Assembly: GCF_004745645.1 (NCBI RefSeq)
Contig: NZ_SRMB01000001.1
Coordinates: 1,984,001-2,048,000 of the forward strand
DNA length: 64,000 nt
Source: Hymenobacter metallicola
GTDB taxonomy: Bacteria > Bacteroidota > Bacteroidia > Cytophagales > Hymenobacteraceae
Direction of reading: 5' to 3'
Shown here: positions 34,165 to 43,937 of the stretch, piece by piece
Layout: each line of letters begins with the position of its first letter
How positions within the stretch are numbered: the stretch's first letter is position 1
The notes under the pieces: model-generated
What the model saw: only the letters and a program-made list of their open reading frames with translations
Databases searched by the model: none
What the model was told of the DNA's origin: nothing
Made by a program: the position numbers and the translations under genes

Positions 34165-37041
34165 CTAGTGCGTTATTTCAACCCAGCCTTTGTAGGTAAT
34201 CTTGGTGGCGTTGGCGTCGGCAAACTCCACTTCAGCCAGGTAATAATAGACCCCGTCGGTTACCTGAATGCCTTTCCCTTGTTCGCCGGAAGTGGCATTG
34301 CCGGTCCAGTTGATATTGGGGTCACTGTCGCCTTCAAATACTTTCACCCCCCACCGGTTGAACGCCTGGAAGCGCACTTTGCGCAACGGCGAAGCTACCC
34401 GGGGCCGGAACGTATCGTTGATACCGTCGCCGTTGGGCGTAAAAATATTTGGCAGCTCAAATACCACGCAGTTATCCACGCACCGCTCCTCACTCAACGC
34501 GCTCCGGCGGTTGCCGACGGCGCCTACTGCTTGCACCTTATAGCAGCCGGCTTGCTCTACCAAGCCCGTGTGCGAGTAGGTCGTTTCCGGGCCGCGGGTC
34601 GAGTCGATGAGCGTATAGATCTGAGTGTTCGTGCGGCGGTAGAATATGCGGTAGTAGGCAATATTGGTACTACAGCCCGTAGGAGCCGCCGTGTTCAATT
34701 CCCAGCTCAGCTCGTTGGTGTAGGTTTCGCCGGGCGCGGGGAAGTAACCGGGCCGGTTCAGCACCCGTTGCTTGAATTGCTCACAGTCACTTTTGATAGT
34801 AACTACCGGTGGGCAAGGAATTGGCACCAGCAGTACCGGTAGCTCCTGACTAAGGTTTTTCAGGCGGGACGGCAGTTTCGGGTCATTATACGTACCAATG
34901 GTACGCACGTAGTAATAATACTGCGCACCGGGTGTCAGCAGCCGCTTAGTCCCGTTGTCGACGTAAGAAGTAGCGGCCTGCACCGAGTCGAGCAGCACGA
35001 AGGCGTTACTGCCCGGGTCGCGCCGGTAGATAGCGGTGTACAAACCCGGTTCGGTGTTTTTCCAGGGCACGTTGAACGTCCAGCTCAGCGTCACCTGCCG
35101 GGCATCGGGCGTGGGCTCCCCAGCCAGGCGCACGGTGCTGGCCGGACCGGAAGTCTCGACCAATGGGGCGGCTACTCCCGTCGGGTCTTTCTGGAAGAAA
35201 TCGACGAAGTATGTAAAGGTGCTGTCCAGGGTATTACGCCCCAAATCCTCGAACACCGTGTCCGACAAGTCGTTGGTGGTTTTCACTACTTTCGACTGAG
35301 CTTTGGTAGCATTCTGTCCCTGGCCGCGGTAAAGCGTGTAGCCGTAGGGCTGCTGGAACCCGCCAGTACCCGCCGGCTGCGTCCAACGCACGGTTATCTT
35401 ACCATTAGTACGATCGGTACGGTCAATAGTCACGTTGGTCAGCACGGACGGCCGGCCCTCCATCGTGACGCAGGTTTCGAACGAAGCCAGGCTAGACCCG
35501 CCGGCCGGCAATGGAAACTCGGCGTAAATCCGGTAGCAGTACGTTTTACCCCGCTGCAACTGCGACGTAGCTCCGTTGTCGAGGTAAGACTGCAACGATA
35601 CATCTTTGAGCGTAGCAATCCGGACGTAGCCCGAGGAAGCCGGAATCCCCGTCTGGCAGGTATCGTTCGGGAAGGTAGCAGGCCCTTCTTTCCGATAGAT
35701 CAACAGACTGCTGGCATTCTGGCACGCGTAACGGTTCCAGGTCAACAGAATATTGTTTTGATTCTGCTGAGCCCGCACGTTTTCGGGCCTAGGGCCTACG
35801 ACTCTGATGCGCCAGGCTTTTTCATCAATAAGCGCCGTTTCCCCATTTCCAGGGCGGTCCTGCGCCTTAAAGAGCACTAAGTAAGGCTGGGCGGCAATGT
35901 CCGTGCATTCGGGCGTCCAGCGGAAGATGCCCTCGGCTATGGGCGAAGGGCCAAACGCGGTTTGTGTGAACGTAGCCGGGGCCACTGGGCGCCCAAACAT
36001 GCCGCCAAAGGCCGAGAGTTCTATCTGGTTGTTATTCGGGTCAGTGGCCGTTACCTTCTTACGCACCTGCACCCCGGCCACCACGCAGATATCCTGGGGA
36101 ATATTAACCGTTGGCCGCCGGTTGTTGGTACTGCGAACTACAATCTGCATGTCGCGAATAACTTCCCCGATCAGCCGGATACCAAACTCGGTACGGCGCC
36201 ATTCCTTCACGACAAAGGCCACGTTGAAGTCGCCCAGGCGATTAGGCGAGTTCCACACCATTTGGCCCGTTACGGCATCCATGGTGAAGATGGCGCCCTC
36301 CCCACCCGGATCATTCAGATAAGGAACCCGCGTACCGGGAGGAGAAACCTGATGCGGAAATACAAACCCGGTGGTAGTTCGAACAATCGGGGTGTTGTTG
36401 TTGGCGATGGTCGACTCAACAAAGCCGGCCTGCTGGCTGACGCGCAGCTCGTAGGAAAGTGAATCGCCATCAGCATCCGAGCCAGCCGGATTGTGCAAGA
36501 ACACTTGGTTTATGGAAGCCTTGTCAATAGCAGGAGCATTAAGCACGGGAGAGCGGTTGATGCCGATGCCCGGGTCGATGGTGATGCGGGTTGAGATGTA
36601 GAAAGTCTGATTCTGAGACTCGCTCATATTCTGCACCCCAGTATTGCGGTTTTCGCCGATATAGCTCACCACGTAGCTGCGATCCGCATTGTAGGTATGC
36701 TCGAAATAATACACGTTTCGGTACGTGTCCTCTGTCACCAGCACCTTGCTGAACCGCTTGATACGGTTCAGCCCGCTACTGGTCCCGTCCCCATAAAAGA
36801 TAGTAATCTCCTCGCTGTCTGCAGTGGACCGAGAATCGGTATAAGTGACCATCTTAAAAAAGATGCGTCGCGGGTTATTGCGCTTATCCCCAAAAGGATA
36901 GGTTGTGTCACTCTTAGCCTGAATATCACCAGCCCGAATGTGGGTTGCTTTGGCCGCAAAGGGCAAGCCTAATAAGGCTAGCGCACTGACCATCAGCACT
37001 ATCACCCACTTACCGGCACTACGCGGTAAAGAAAGGTCCAT
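34165..37041 (-). CDS. Large secreted protein with type IX (gliding-type) C-terminal sorting domain
   Basis: 958 residues. Signal peptide at about 1-32 (ALALLGLPFAAKATHIRAGD). The N-terminal half has an immunoglobulin-like fold region (ITIFYGDGTSSGLNRIKRF) and SDADGDSLSYELR, a cadherin-like calcium motif. The centre carries fibronectin type III-like repeats (VTLSWTFNVPWKNTEPG, ITVRWTQPAGTGGF). The C-terminus has the gliding-motility-associated domain: PNIFTPNGDGINDTFRP, FQAFNRWGVKVFEGD and TDGVYYYLAEVEF. That domain directs export through the type IX system and surface attachment (type B sorting). Probably a cell-surface adhesin. It is divergent from sdhC. Confidence 0.9.
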   Translation of the reverse strand: MDLSLPRSAGKWVIVLMVSALALLGLPFAAKATHIRAGDIQAKSDTTYPFGDKRNNPRRIFFKMVTYTDSRSTADSEEITIFYGDGTSSGLNRIKRFSKVLVTEDTYRNVYYFEHTYNADRSYVVSYIGENRNTGVQNMSESQNQTFYISTRITIDPGIGINRSPVLNAPAIDKASINQVFLHNPAGSDADGDSLSYELRVSQQAGFVESTIANNNTPIVRTTTGFVFPHQVSPPGTRVPYLNDPGGEGAIFTMDAVTGQMVWNSPNRLGDFNVAFVVKEWRRTEFGIRLIGEVIRDMQIVVRSTNNRRPTVNIPQDICVVAGVQVRKKVTATDPNNNQIELSAFGGMFGRPVAPATFTQTAFGPSPIAEGIFRWTPECTDIAAQPYLVLFKAQDRPGNGETALIDEKAWRIRVVGPRPENVRAQQNQNNILLTWNRYACQNASSLLIYRKEGPATFPNDTCQTGIPASSGYVRIATLKDVSLQSYLDNGATSQLQRGKTYCYRIYAEFPLPAGGSSLASFETCVTMEGRPSVLTNVTIDRTDRTNGKITVRWTQPAGTGGFQQPYGYTLYRGQGQNATKAQSKVVKTTNDLSDTVFEDLGRNTLDSTFTYFVDFFQKDPTGVAAPLVETSGPASTVRLAGEPTPDARQVTLSWTFNVPWKNTEPGLYTAIYRRDPGSNAFVLLDSVQAATSYVDNGTKRLLTPGAQYYYYVRTIGTYNDPKLPSRLKNLSQELPVLLVPIPCPPVVTIKSDCEQFKQRVLNRPGYFPAPGETYTNELSWELNTAAPTGCSTNIAYYRIFYRRTNTQIYTLIDSTRGPETTYSHTGLVEQAGCYKVQAVGAVGNRRSALSEERCVDNCVVFELPNIFTPNGDGINDTFRPRVASPLRKVRFQAFNRWGVKVFEGDSDPNINWTGNATSGEQGKGIQVTDGVYYYLAEVEFADANATKITYKGWVEITH

Positions 37042-37199
37042 AGAATAAATTGATTAGTAAGCTGAGATGAAAAAGAAGGTCGTGAAAAACCTTTCGGAAT
37101 CCTAACAAAGAATGGCTTCCCCGGGTTGCTTCTGTGGTGGTAATCTCTAACGGGTTTGACCCAAGATTGATTCACCACCCCAGTTAACGCTGGTTCTGA

Positions 37200-37230
37200 T
37201 TGTTTAGTACATGGTCGGCATGTACCTTTG
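37200..37230 (+). promoter_or_regulatory. Promoter of sdhCAB
   Basis: TTG at 37200-37202, a 20-base spacer and TACCTTTG at 37223-37230 match the Bacteroidetes consensus. The start near 37237 leaves a leader of about 33 bases. Confidence 0.68.
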
Positions 37231-37270
37231 ACCGATACAACCGACCGTTTCAAAACCACCAGTAGCTCCT

Positions 37271-37942
37271 ATGAGTTGGATCAGTAAAACATTTTCCAGT
37301 AGCATCGGCCGCAAGATTATCATGGCCATCACCGGCCTGTTTCTGTGCTCCTTTTTGGTTGTTCACCTCATTGGCAACCTGCAGTTGTTCAAAGATGATG
37401 GTGGACAAGCCTTTAATGTCTACTCCCATTTTATGGGCACTAATCCCTTGATTCGCACCGTAGAATGGGTGCTGGTTCTGGGTTTCGGCTTCCACATCTA
37501 CGAGTCCATTGTGCTAACCCAGCGCAACAAGACGGCTCGTGGCGGTAATTACGTAAGCAATCATGCCGAGCAGAACAGCCCCTGGCAGTCGCGCAACATG
37601 GGCCTGTTGGGCACCATCATTCTGATTTTCCTGTTAGTACACTTGTACAACTTCTTCTACCGGGCCCGCTTCGGCGAGCTTGATCCGGACATCAACAACA
37701 ACGACGACCTGTACACGCTGGTAGCTACTTCCTTCAAGCAGCTGTGGTATGTAATTCTGTACGTTGCAGCCCAGATTGCCCTGGGTTACCACCTGATTCA
37801 CGGCTTCCGCAGTGCCTTCCAGACCCTGGGTTTGAATCACCGCAAATACACGCCGGCTATCAAGTTCGTTGGCTATGCTTTCTCGGTCATTGTTTCGGCC
37901 GGTTTTGCTGCCATGCCCTTGTACTTCTACTTTTTCAAATAA
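37271..37942 (+). CDS. sdhC: Succinate dehydrogenase cytochrome b subunit
   Basis: 223 residues with five hydrophobic segments (about 18-38, 65-85, 110-132, 158-182, 195-220), the layout of B-type succinate:quinone oxidoreductases with a single membrane subunit holding two haems b. Conserved histidines suited to haem binding appear in FLVVHLIGN, FHIYESIV, LLVHLYNFF and YHLIHGFRS. It anchors SdhA-SdhB to the inner membrane and passes electrons to menaquinone. First gene of sdhCAB, 21 bases before sdhA. Confidence 0.93.
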   Translation: MSWISKTFSSSIGRKIIMAITGLFLCSFLVVHLIGNLQLFKDDGGQAFNVYSHFMGTNPLIRTVEWVLVLGFGFHIYESIVLTQRNKTARGGNYVSNHAEQNSPWQSRNMGLLGTIILIFLLVHLYNFFYRARFGELDPDINNNDDLYTLVATSFKQLWYVILYVAAQIALGYHLIHGFRSAFQTLGLNHRKYTPAIKFVGYAFSVIVSAGFAAMPLYFYFFK

Positions 37943-37963
37943 ATCCTAACCTCGACCATTCCG

Positions 37964-39898
37964 ATGATTCTGGATTCCAAAATTCCCGAGGGGCCAATAG
38001 CCGAGAAGTGGGAAAAGCATAAGTTCAACGTCAAGCTCGTCAACCCCGCCAACAAGCGGAAGTACGATATCATTGTAGTAGGCACGGGCCTAGCCGGTGC
38101 TTCGGCGGCGGCTTCTCTGGCCGAGCTAGGCTACAACGTAAAAGCCTTCACGTTTCACGATTCTCCCCGCCGCGCCCACTCCATTGCGGCGCAGGGGGGT
38201 ATCAATGCTGCCAAAAACTATCAAAATGACGGCGACTCTATCTTCCGTCTGTTTTATGATACGGTAAAAGGTGGTGACTACCGGGCCCGCGAAGCCAACG
38301 TCTACCGCCTGGCCCAGGTATCAGTTAATATTATCGACCAGTGCGTAGCCCAGGGCGTACCCTTCGCCCGGGAATATGGTGGACTGCTGGCTAACCGCTC
38401 CTTCGGCGGGGCCCAGGTAAGCCGCACGTTCTACGCCCGGGGCCAGACCGGCCAGCAGCTTTTGCTGGGTGCTTACTCGGCCTTGAGCCGGCAGGTAGCC
38501 TATGGCAAAGTAAAGCTCTACACCCGCACGGAGATGCTGGATGTCGTGGTTATCGACGGGAAGGCCCGCGGCATTATCACGCGCAACCTGATTACCGGCG
38601 AAATCCAGCAGCATTCGGCCCACGCTGTGGTGCTGGCCACCGGTGGCTACGGCAACGTATTCTACCTGAGCACCAACGCCAAGTACTCTAACGCTACGGC
38701 GGCGTGGCGGGCTCACAAAAAGGGAGCCTTGTTCGCTAACCCCTGCTTCACCCAGATTCACCCCACCTGTATCCCCGTATCGGGCGACTACCAGTCGAAG
38801 CTGACGCTGATGTCAGAATCGCTGCGTAACGATGGCCGCGTGTGGGTGCCCAAGGAGAAAGCCACGGCTGAGCGCCTGCGCAAGGGCGAGATTCGCGTGA
38901 GCGACATTGCCGAAGAGGACCGCGACTACTTCCTGGAGCGCAAGTACCCCGCTTTCGGTAACCTGGTGCCGCGCGACGTAGCCTCGCGCAACGCCAAGAT
39001 GATGTGCGACGAAGGTCGGGGTGTGGGCAGCAGCGGCCTGGCCGTATTCCTGGACTTTGCCGATGCCATCAAGCGCAACGGGGCCGACTGGGTAAGCCAG
39101 AAGTATGGTAACCTGTTCGATATGTACGCCAAGATTACCGGCGAAAACCCCTACGAGCAGCCCATGCGCATCTACCCCGCCGTGCACTACACGATGGGTG
39201 GCCTGTGGGTAGACTACAACCTGCAAACCACGGTTCCGGGCTTGTATGCAACCGGGGAGTGTAACTTCTCCGACCACGGCGCTAACCGCCTCGGCGCTTC
39301 TGCGCTAATGCAGGGCTTGGCCGACGGTTACTTTGTAATCCCCTATACCATCGGTGATTACCTGGCCCAGACGCCTCCTACCCCCGTTACGACCCAGCAC
39401 CCGGCTTTTGCCGAGGCAGAAGCGGAGGTCCGGGCCCGGATTCAACAGTTGCTGAGCATCAACGGTACCCGCACGCCCGACGATTTTCACAAGCAGCTGG
39501 GCCAAATCATGTGGGAATACTGCGGTATGGCCCGCAATGCCGAAGGCCTGCGCCACGCTAAGCAGGAAATTCAGAAGCTGCGCCAGGCCTTCTGGAGCGA
39601 CCTGAAGCTGGTAGGCACTAGCGAGGAACTGAACCAGGCCTTGGAAAAAGCCGGCCGGGTAGCTGACTTCCTCGAACTGGGCGAATTGATGGTGGACGAT
39701 GCCTTGGACCGCAACGAAAGCTGCGGTGGTCACTTCCGCGAAGAATACCAGACCCCGGAAGGCGAAGCCCTGCGGGATGATGACAACTACGCATACGTAG
39801 CCGCATGGCAATACACGGGTGACAACCAGCCGGAAGTCCTGATCAAGGAAGACCTGCAGTTCGAAAACGTGAAGCTTACCCAGCGCAGCTACAAGTAG
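37964..39898 (+). CDS. sdhA: Succinate dehydrogenase flavoprotein subunit
   Basis: 644 residues. Oxidises succinate to fumarate with covalently bound FAD. FAD-binding [18 protein letters not shown] (about 26-43), the [15 protein letters not shown] motif whose histidine carries [17 protein letters not shown], active-site HPTCIP, and the C-terminal [13 protein letters not shown] helix. Length is that of B-type enzymes (close to Wolinella fumarate reductase). Between sdhC and sdhB; its stop codon lies inside the first arm of a spacer element (see the sdhA-sdhB repeat). Confidence 0.96.
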   Translation: MILDSKIPEGPIAEKWEKHKFNVKLVNPANKRKYDIIVVGTGLAGASAAASLAELGYNVKAFTFHDSPRRAHSIAAQGGINAAKNYQNDGDSIFRLFYDTVKGGDYRAREANVYRLAQVSVNIIDQCVAQGVPFAREYGGLLANRSFGGAQVSRTFYARGQTGQQLLLGAYSALSRQVAYGKVKLYTRTEMLDVVVIDGKARGIITRNLITGEIQQHSAHAVVLATGGYGNVFYLSTNAKYSNATAAWRAHKKGALFANPCFTQIHPTCIPVSGDYQSKLTLMSESLRNDGRVWVPKEKATAERLRKGEIRVSDIAEEDRDYFLERKYPAFGNLVPRDVASRNAKMMCDEGRGVGSSGLAVFLDFADAIKRNGADWVSQKYGNLFDMYAKITGENPYEQPMRIYPAVHYTMGGLWVDYNLQTTVPGLYATGECNFSDHGANRLGASALMQGLADGYFVIPYTIGDYLAQTPPTPVTTQHPAFAEAEAEVRARIQQLLSINGTRTPDDFHKQLGQIMWEYCGMARNAEGLRHAKQEIQKLRQAFWSDLKLVGTSEELNQALEKAGRVADFLELGELMVDDALDRNESCGGHFREEYQTPEGEALRDDDNYAYVAAWQYTGDNQPEVLIKEDLQFENVKLTQRSYK

Positions 39899-39985
39899 TG
39901 AGTACGGGGTTTGGAGCAGCACCTTGCTGCTCCAAGCGTTGTTTCCTCTTCTCACTACCCAATACTCACTACTCAATTCCCTTGA
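39896..39985 (+). repeat. sdhA-sdhB spacer: heptamer array, hairpin and inverted ends
   Basis: TAGTGAGTA (39896-39904, including the sdhA stop) is the exact reverse complement of TACTCACTA (39963-39971). Between them is a perfect 11-bp hairpin (39911-39935, arms TTGGAGCAGCA / TGCTGCTCCAA). From 39951 the sequence reads in sevens: CTCACTA, CCCAATA, CTCACTA, CTCAATT, CCCTTGA. This is the same plan as the spacers at 54273-54366 and 56978-57068. Confidence 0.6.
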
Positions 39986-39991
39986 AATACC

Positions 39992-40777
39992 ATGGCTGGA
40001 AGTAACCCGAATGCCAAACCAATGAATCTTACGCTGAAGGTGTGGCGGCAGAAAAACCGCAACGCCGACGGTCAAATTGTTGATTACCAGGTAAAGGATA
40101 TTTCCCCGGAAATGTCGTTCCTGGAAATGCTGGACGTTCTCAACGAAGACCTGCTGCGCCGCGGCGACGACCCGGTAGCCTTCGACCACGACTGCCGCGA
40201 AGGTATCTGTGGTTCGTGCAACCTGTTTATCAACGGCCGGGCCCACGGTCCGGAGGCTGGCACGACGACCTGCCAGCTGCACATGCGCAAGTTCTCCGAT
40301 GGCGATACCATCACCATCGAACCCTGGCGCGCCAATGCCTTTCCGGTAAACAAGGACCTGAGCGTAGACCGCTCGGCCTTCGACCGGATTATTCAGGCCG
40401 GTGGCTACGTGAGCGTAAATACGGGTGGTGTACCAGACGGCAACGAGATTCCGATTCCGAAGGACATTGCGGACCGGGCTTTCGAAGCAGCTACTTGCAT
40501 TGCCTGCGGCGCCTGCGTAGCGGCCTGCAAAAACGCATCGGCCATGCTGTTTGTATCGGCTAAGGTGTCGCAGCTGGCTTTGCTACCCCAGGGCCAGGTA
40601 GAGCGCAAAACCCGCGTGGAAAACATGGTAGCCCAGATGGATAAAGAAGGCTTTGGTGCCTGCTCGAATATCGGCTCATGCGCGGCGGAGTGCCCAGTCG
40701 GCATTTCCCTGGAAAATATTGCCATCCTGAACCGCGAGTTCCTGTCGGCTAAGGCCACCTCGAACAACCTGGCATAA
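39992..40777 (+). CDS. sdhB: Succinate dehydrogenase iron-sulphur subunit
   Basis: 261 residues. Carries electrons from FAD to the quinone site through three clusters. 2Fe-2S ligands in [13 protein letters not shown] and TTTCQ; the ferredoxin-like domain has [13 protein letters not shown] and [14 protein letters not shown], which bind the 4Fe-4S and 3Fe-4S clusters. ATG at 39992 ([10 protein letters not shown]); a second ATG at 40022 is also possible. Last gene of sdhCAB, followed by a terminator. It follows an unusual 93-base heptamer/hairpin spacer after sdhA. Confidence 0.96.
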   Translation: MAGSNPNAKPMNLTLKVWRQKNRNADGQIVDYQVKDISPEMSFLEMLDVLNEDLLRRGDDPVAFDHDCREGICGSCNLFINGRAHGPEAGTTTCQLHMRKFSDGDTITIEPWRANAFPVNKDLSVDRSAFDRIIQAGGYVSVNTGGVPDGNEIPIPKDIADRAFEAATCIACGACVAACKNASAMLFVSAKVSQLALLPQGQVERKTRVENMVAQMDKEGFGACSNIGSCAAECPVGISLENIAILNREFLSAKATSNNLA

Positions 40778-40799
40778 CCTGGTTTACAGATCAGTAGCG

Positions 40800-40831
40800 A
40801 AGAGCGAAACGACCCGTCGTTTCGCTCTTTT
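40800..40831 (+). terminator. Terminator of sdhCAB
   Basis: Perfect 14-bp stem (AAGAGCGAAACGAC and its complement) with a tiny loop, followed by TTT. Confidence 0.85.
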
Positions 40832-40897
40832 GCGTTTTACTACGTGCCCTTCCCCGGTAAGGCCAGAACATTCCGCGGGCTTTTCAACTTACTGCAC

Positions 40898-40905
40898 TAG
40901 TTTCG
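40898..40905 (+). promoter_or_regulatory. Possible -7 element of the FMN reductase gene
   Basis: TAGTTTCG matches seven of eight bases of the consensus -7 element, 28 bases before the ATG. No good upstream element. Confidence 0.3.
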
Positions 40906-40932
40906 CAGCCCTGTTCTTGTCCCCTTCTTCGA

Positions 40933-41460
40933 ATGATTACCATTATAGCTGGTACCAACCGCCCGGCCTCCCGGGCGCGCCGCATTGCCAATATCTACGC
41001 CGCTTTGCTGGAAGAGCTGGGGGCAGAGTACCAAATTCTGGATCTGGCTGATCTGCCCGCGGACTTTACCACTTCGGCCCTCTACGATAATATGGGCAAG
41101 CACGAAGACTTTAACAAGGTAGTGCGCCAAGCAGAGGCCGCCGACAAGCTGGTATTTATTGTTCCCGAGTATAACTGCTCGATTCCGGGAGTTCTCAAGT
41201 CGTTTATTGACGGCCTACCCTACCCGGGCGGCATCCGGGGCAAGCAGGCCGCCCTGGTTGGGCTTAGCGCCGGTTCGCAAGGTGGCATTCTGGCCCTAAG
41301 CCACCTGACCGACATCCTTATGTACCTGGGCACAACCGTACTACCCGCCCGGGTCCGCCTGCCCAGCCTCGACAAATACTTACTCAGCAACGGCGAGCTG
41401 GATAACTCCTTATACCTGCAGCTGCTAAAAGACCAGGCCGTGCAGCTCGTAGCGAGTTAA
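40933..41460 (+). CDS. NAD(P)H-dependent FMN reductase family protein
   Basis: 175 residues with a flavodoxin-like fold. GTNRPASRARRIANIY binds the FMN phosphate and PEYNCSIPGVLKSFIDGLPYPGG is the family signature around the flavin ring. Soluble, cytoplasmic, probably reduces quinones, azo compounds or free flavin with NAD(P)H. Single gene ending 82 bases before the next small gene, which has its own promoter element. Confidence 0.88.
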   Translation: MITIIAGTNRPASRARRIANIYAALLEELGAEYQILDLADLPADFTTSALYDNMGKHEDFNKVVRQAEAADKLVFIVPEYNCSIPGVLKSFIDGLPYPGGIRGKQAALVGLSAGSQGGILALSHLTDILMYLGTTVLPARVRLPSLDKYLLSNGELDNSLYLQLLKDQAVQLVAS

Positions 41461-41509
41461 GCAAAGTTGATGCGCAGGGCAAACTGGTCTGGTGTACCTC
41501 AGAAGCCCG

Positions 41510-41517
41510 TATATTTG
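41510..41517 (+). promoter_or_regulatory. -7 element upstream of the copper/redox module
   Basis: TATATTTG matches TAnnTTTG exactly. It overlaps the longer reading frame that begins at 41492, so translation most likely starts at the GTG at 41543, 26 bases downstream. Confidence 0.5.
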
Positions 41518-41542
41518 CCCTACCCCCCTTTTTCTCTCTGCC

Positions 41543-41920
41543 GTGGCCCGTACTCTGGCGTATCTTCTCACCACCCTGATTCTGCTCCAGACCTTTAGTC
41601 GGGAGTTGGTGGTAGTGGATTACCAGGTGCACAAAGAGCGTATCACGCAGCTATTTTGCGTGAATAAAGACCGGCCCCAGCTGCACTGTAACGGCAAGTG
41701 CCACCTGGCGAAAAAGCTCCGCAAGGCCGCCGCAGCCGACAGCAAAGCCCCGGCCGGCAGCTGGGCCAAAGTCAAGTACGACGCCGTGTTGCCCGTCCGG
41801 GCCCTACTGGTTCAGCCCGTAGCGGTGCGCGTATCAGCCGTCCGGTTTGGGCGGGCTACTATAGCCCCCTATTCCTTTACGCCGGCGCACAGCATTTTTC
41901 ATCCTCCTTCTCAGGCCTGA
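41543..41920 (+). CDS. Small CNGKC-motif envelope protein, putative metal-handling
   Basis: 125 residues from the GTG at 41543. A hydrophobic N-terminus (ARTLAYLLTTLILLQTF) looks like a signal anchor or signal peptide. It is followed by FCVNKDRPQLHCNGKCHLAK, in which a cysteine ten residues before and a CNGKC pair could hold copper or form disulphides, and then a lysine-rich and a hydrophobic C-terminal part (HSIFHPPSQA). Proteins with a CNGKC-x-L motif occur in Bacteroidota next to MbnP-like genes, as here. Function unproven. The frame from 41492 overlaps a promoter element and is not favoured. Confidence 0.6.
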   Translation: MARTLAYLLTTLILLQTFSRELVVVDYQVHKERITQLFCVNKDRPQLHCNGKCHLAKKLRKAAAADSKAPAGSWAKVKYDAVLPVRALLVQPVAVRVSAVRFGRATIAPYSFTPAHSIFHPPSQA

Positions 41921-42033
41921 TTCCAGAGTCAGCATCCGCCCCTACGTCCTGTGGTGGCTGGTAGCTCGTTCTGGTAGCAGTAAAACGTGGGCGGCAGAGC
42001 CCGCCTTTTGGTTGTACGCCTGTTTTGAAGAAG

Positions 42034-42813
42034 ATGAAAATTTCCAGTCTGTTACTGGCCCTAGCTGCTATGGCCATTTCTCTCACGAGCTGCGAGAAAG
42101 AAAGCTCCGAACCTACCCCTACTGTTGCTACTACCGGCGAAGTTGATATCGAATTAGACCACGTAGTAGGAGCCAATGCGTTGGTCTTGAACGCGGCTAC
42201 CCCTAACTATACGACTCCCAGTGGGGACCATTTTTCGGTGACCACCTTTCGCTACTATATTTCCAATATCAAGCTTACTAAAGAGGATGGCACTACCTAC
42301 GTACAGCCCAACAGCTATTACCTAGTCGATGCGGCAAAAGCTGATTCCAAGCTGCTGGCCCTCAAGGATATCCCAACCGGCGACTATACCAGCCTGACCT
42401 TTACTATCGGGGTAGACAGCGCCCGCAATATGTCGGGGGTGCAGCAGGGAGCCTTGGCCCCGAGCGACATGTTTTGGTCCTGGGACACGGGCTATATTTT
42501 CATGAAGCTGGAAGGAAAGTCACCGGAGGCGGGCTCTGGGGCCTTCCTTTTCCACGTCGGGGGCTTTAAAAAGCCCAACAATGCTATTCGGACAGTTTCT
42601 CCGGCGTTGCCGGCAGCAACCAAAATTCTGGTGCGCGCGGACCACAGCCCGGAAGTGCACGTGAAAGTGGATGTGCTGAAAATTCTGACCGGCCCGACGA
42701 CCGTGCGGTTTGCCGACTTCCCGGGAGCCCATATGCCGGGCGCCTCAGCCGTGAAGCTGGCGGATAATTACGCCGCCGGCATGTTCCGTATCGACCATGT
42801 GCACGCCAACTAA
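42034..42813 (+). CDS. MbnP-like copper-binding lipoprotein
   Basis: 259 residues. Signal peptide ends in the lipobox LTSC (C20). The mature protein has the beta-rich MbnP style: GEVDIELDHVVGANALVLN, HFSVTTFRYYISNIKL, the helix-loop NSYYLVDAAKADSK, TFTIGVDSARNMSG, MFWSWDTGYIFMKLEG, AFLFHVGGFKKPNN, and a final MFRIDHVHAN. MbnP proteins bind copper, and a tryptophan in them is converted to kynurenine by the partner di-heme enzyme MbnH. The only two tryptophans here are W148 and W150, both in the FWSWD motif. The di-heme gene begins 12 bases downstream. TTG at 42025 is in frame but ATG at 42034 gives a proper signal peptide. Confidence 0.82.
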   Translation: MKISSLLLALAAMAISLTSCEKESSEPTPTVATTGEVDIELDHVVGANALVLNAATPNYTTPSGDHFSVTTFRYYISNIKLTKEDGTTYVQPNSYYLVDAAKADSKLLALKDIPTGDYTSLTFTIGVDSARNMSGVQQGALAPSDMFWSWDTGYIFMKLEGKSPEAGSGAFLFHVGGFKKPNNAIRTVSPALPAATKILVRADHSPEVHVKVDVLKILTGPTTVRFADFPGAHMPGASAVKLADNYAAGMFRIDHVHAN

Positions 42814-42825
42814 GCTGTTGACGCC

Positions 42826-43881
42826 ATGAAACGCACCCAGACAGTGCTGCTGGCCGCGGGGCTGGCGGCACTGCTCGCGGCGGGCTGCCAGCCTGATGCC
42901 GCTGTTGTTCCTCTGGAAACTGTGCCGGGTAGCGGGCTGCCAACCAATTTTCCGGCCCCCGTCTATGGCTTAGACCAGAATCCACCGACGAAAGTGGGCT
43001 TTGAGCTGGGCCGAAAGCTGTTCTACGACCCGCGCCTGTCGCGCGACGGCTCTACTTCCTGCGGCAGCTGCCACCAGCAGTTCGCGGCCTTTACCCACGC
43101 GGGTCACCCCGTCAGTCACGGCATTGATGGATTGCTGGGCACGCGCAACAGCCCGGCCCTGCAGAACCTGCGCTGGCAACGCGACTTTCTATGGGACGGG
43201 GGCTCGAATCATATCGAGACCATGCCGGCGGCGCCTATTACCAGCCCCGTAGAGATGGGTGAAACCCTGGAAAACGTGGTGCGCAAGCTCAACGCGGATC
43301 CGGAGTACCAGCGGCACTTCGAGCAGGTATTTGGCAGCAAGCCCATCGACTCCTACCAGCTTCTGAAGGCCCTGGCCCAGTTTACGGCGGCCCTGACCTC
43401 GGCAAACTCCCGCTACGACCACTACGTGCGGCACGAAAGCGGCGGCACCCTTTCCGCGGCCGAGCTACGCGGCCTGACGCTGCTTACGCAGAAGTGCACT
43501 CCCTGCCACAGTACGGAGCTGTTTACGGACAATTCCTTTCGCAACAACGGCTTGGACGCCACTTTTGCAGCCGATTCCGGGCGGGCCCACATTACCCAGC
43601 GGCCCACCGACCGGGGCAAGTTTAAGGTTCCTTCCCTGCGCAATGTGGCCCGCACGGCGCCTTACATGCACGACGGCCGCTTCCAAACGCTGGAGCAGGT
43701 GCTGGACCACTATGCCCACGGCGTCGTGGCCTCCCCCACCCTCGACCCGCTGCTGAAACCGGCAACCGGGCCGCTTGGCCTGGCCTTGAGCAGTCAGCAG
43801 AAAGGGGACCTGATTGCTTTTCTGAACACGCTCACCGATGAGCAATTTCTCACCGACAAACGCTTGTCGGAACGTCCTTAA
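42826..43881 (+). CDS. Di-haem cytochrome c peroxidase of the MauG/MbnH family
   Basis: 351 residues. Lipobox AAGC (C21) gives a membrane-anchored periplasmic protein. Two c-type haem sites: CGSCH (about residue 76) and CTPCH (about 226). Conserved RNVARTAPYMHDGRFQTLEQVLDHY gives the distal-haem side. In this family one haem reaches a high-valent state and oxidises a partner. Being directly downstream of an MbnP-like gene, MbnH-type modification of its tryptophan is a reasonable inference. An ordinary hydrogen-peroxide-reducing role remains possible. Confidence 0.88.
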   Translation: MKRTQTVLLAAGLAALLAAGCQPDAAVVPLETVPGSGLPTNFPAPVYGLDQNPPTKVGFELGRKLFYDPRLSRDGSTSCGSCHQQFAAFTHAGHPVSHGIDGLLGTRNSPALQNLRWQRDFLWDGGSNHIETMPAAPITSPVEMGETLENVVRKLNADPEYQRHFEQVFGSKPIDSYQLLKALAQFTAALTSANSRYDHYVRHESGGTLSAAELRGLTLLTQKCTPCHSTELFTDNSFRNNGLDATFAADSGRAHITQRPTDRGKFKVPSLRNVARTAPYMHDGRFQTLEQVLDHYAHGVVASPTLDPLLKPATGPLGLALSSQQKGDLIAFLNTLTDEQFLTDKRLSERP

Positions 43882-43937
43882 CCGGATGCACGGATATTCT
43901 GGCGGCCAGCTTGGTCAGCCTTAACTTGTTGTACTTC

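Noticed and set aside
39951..39985. CRISPR-like array
   Set aside because: Units are 7 bases with no spacers and no cas genes; it is a short tandem repeat.
41492..41542. Upstream start for the CNGKC protein
   Set aside because: The region contains an exact -7 promoter element, so it is probably not translated; GTG at 41543 is used.
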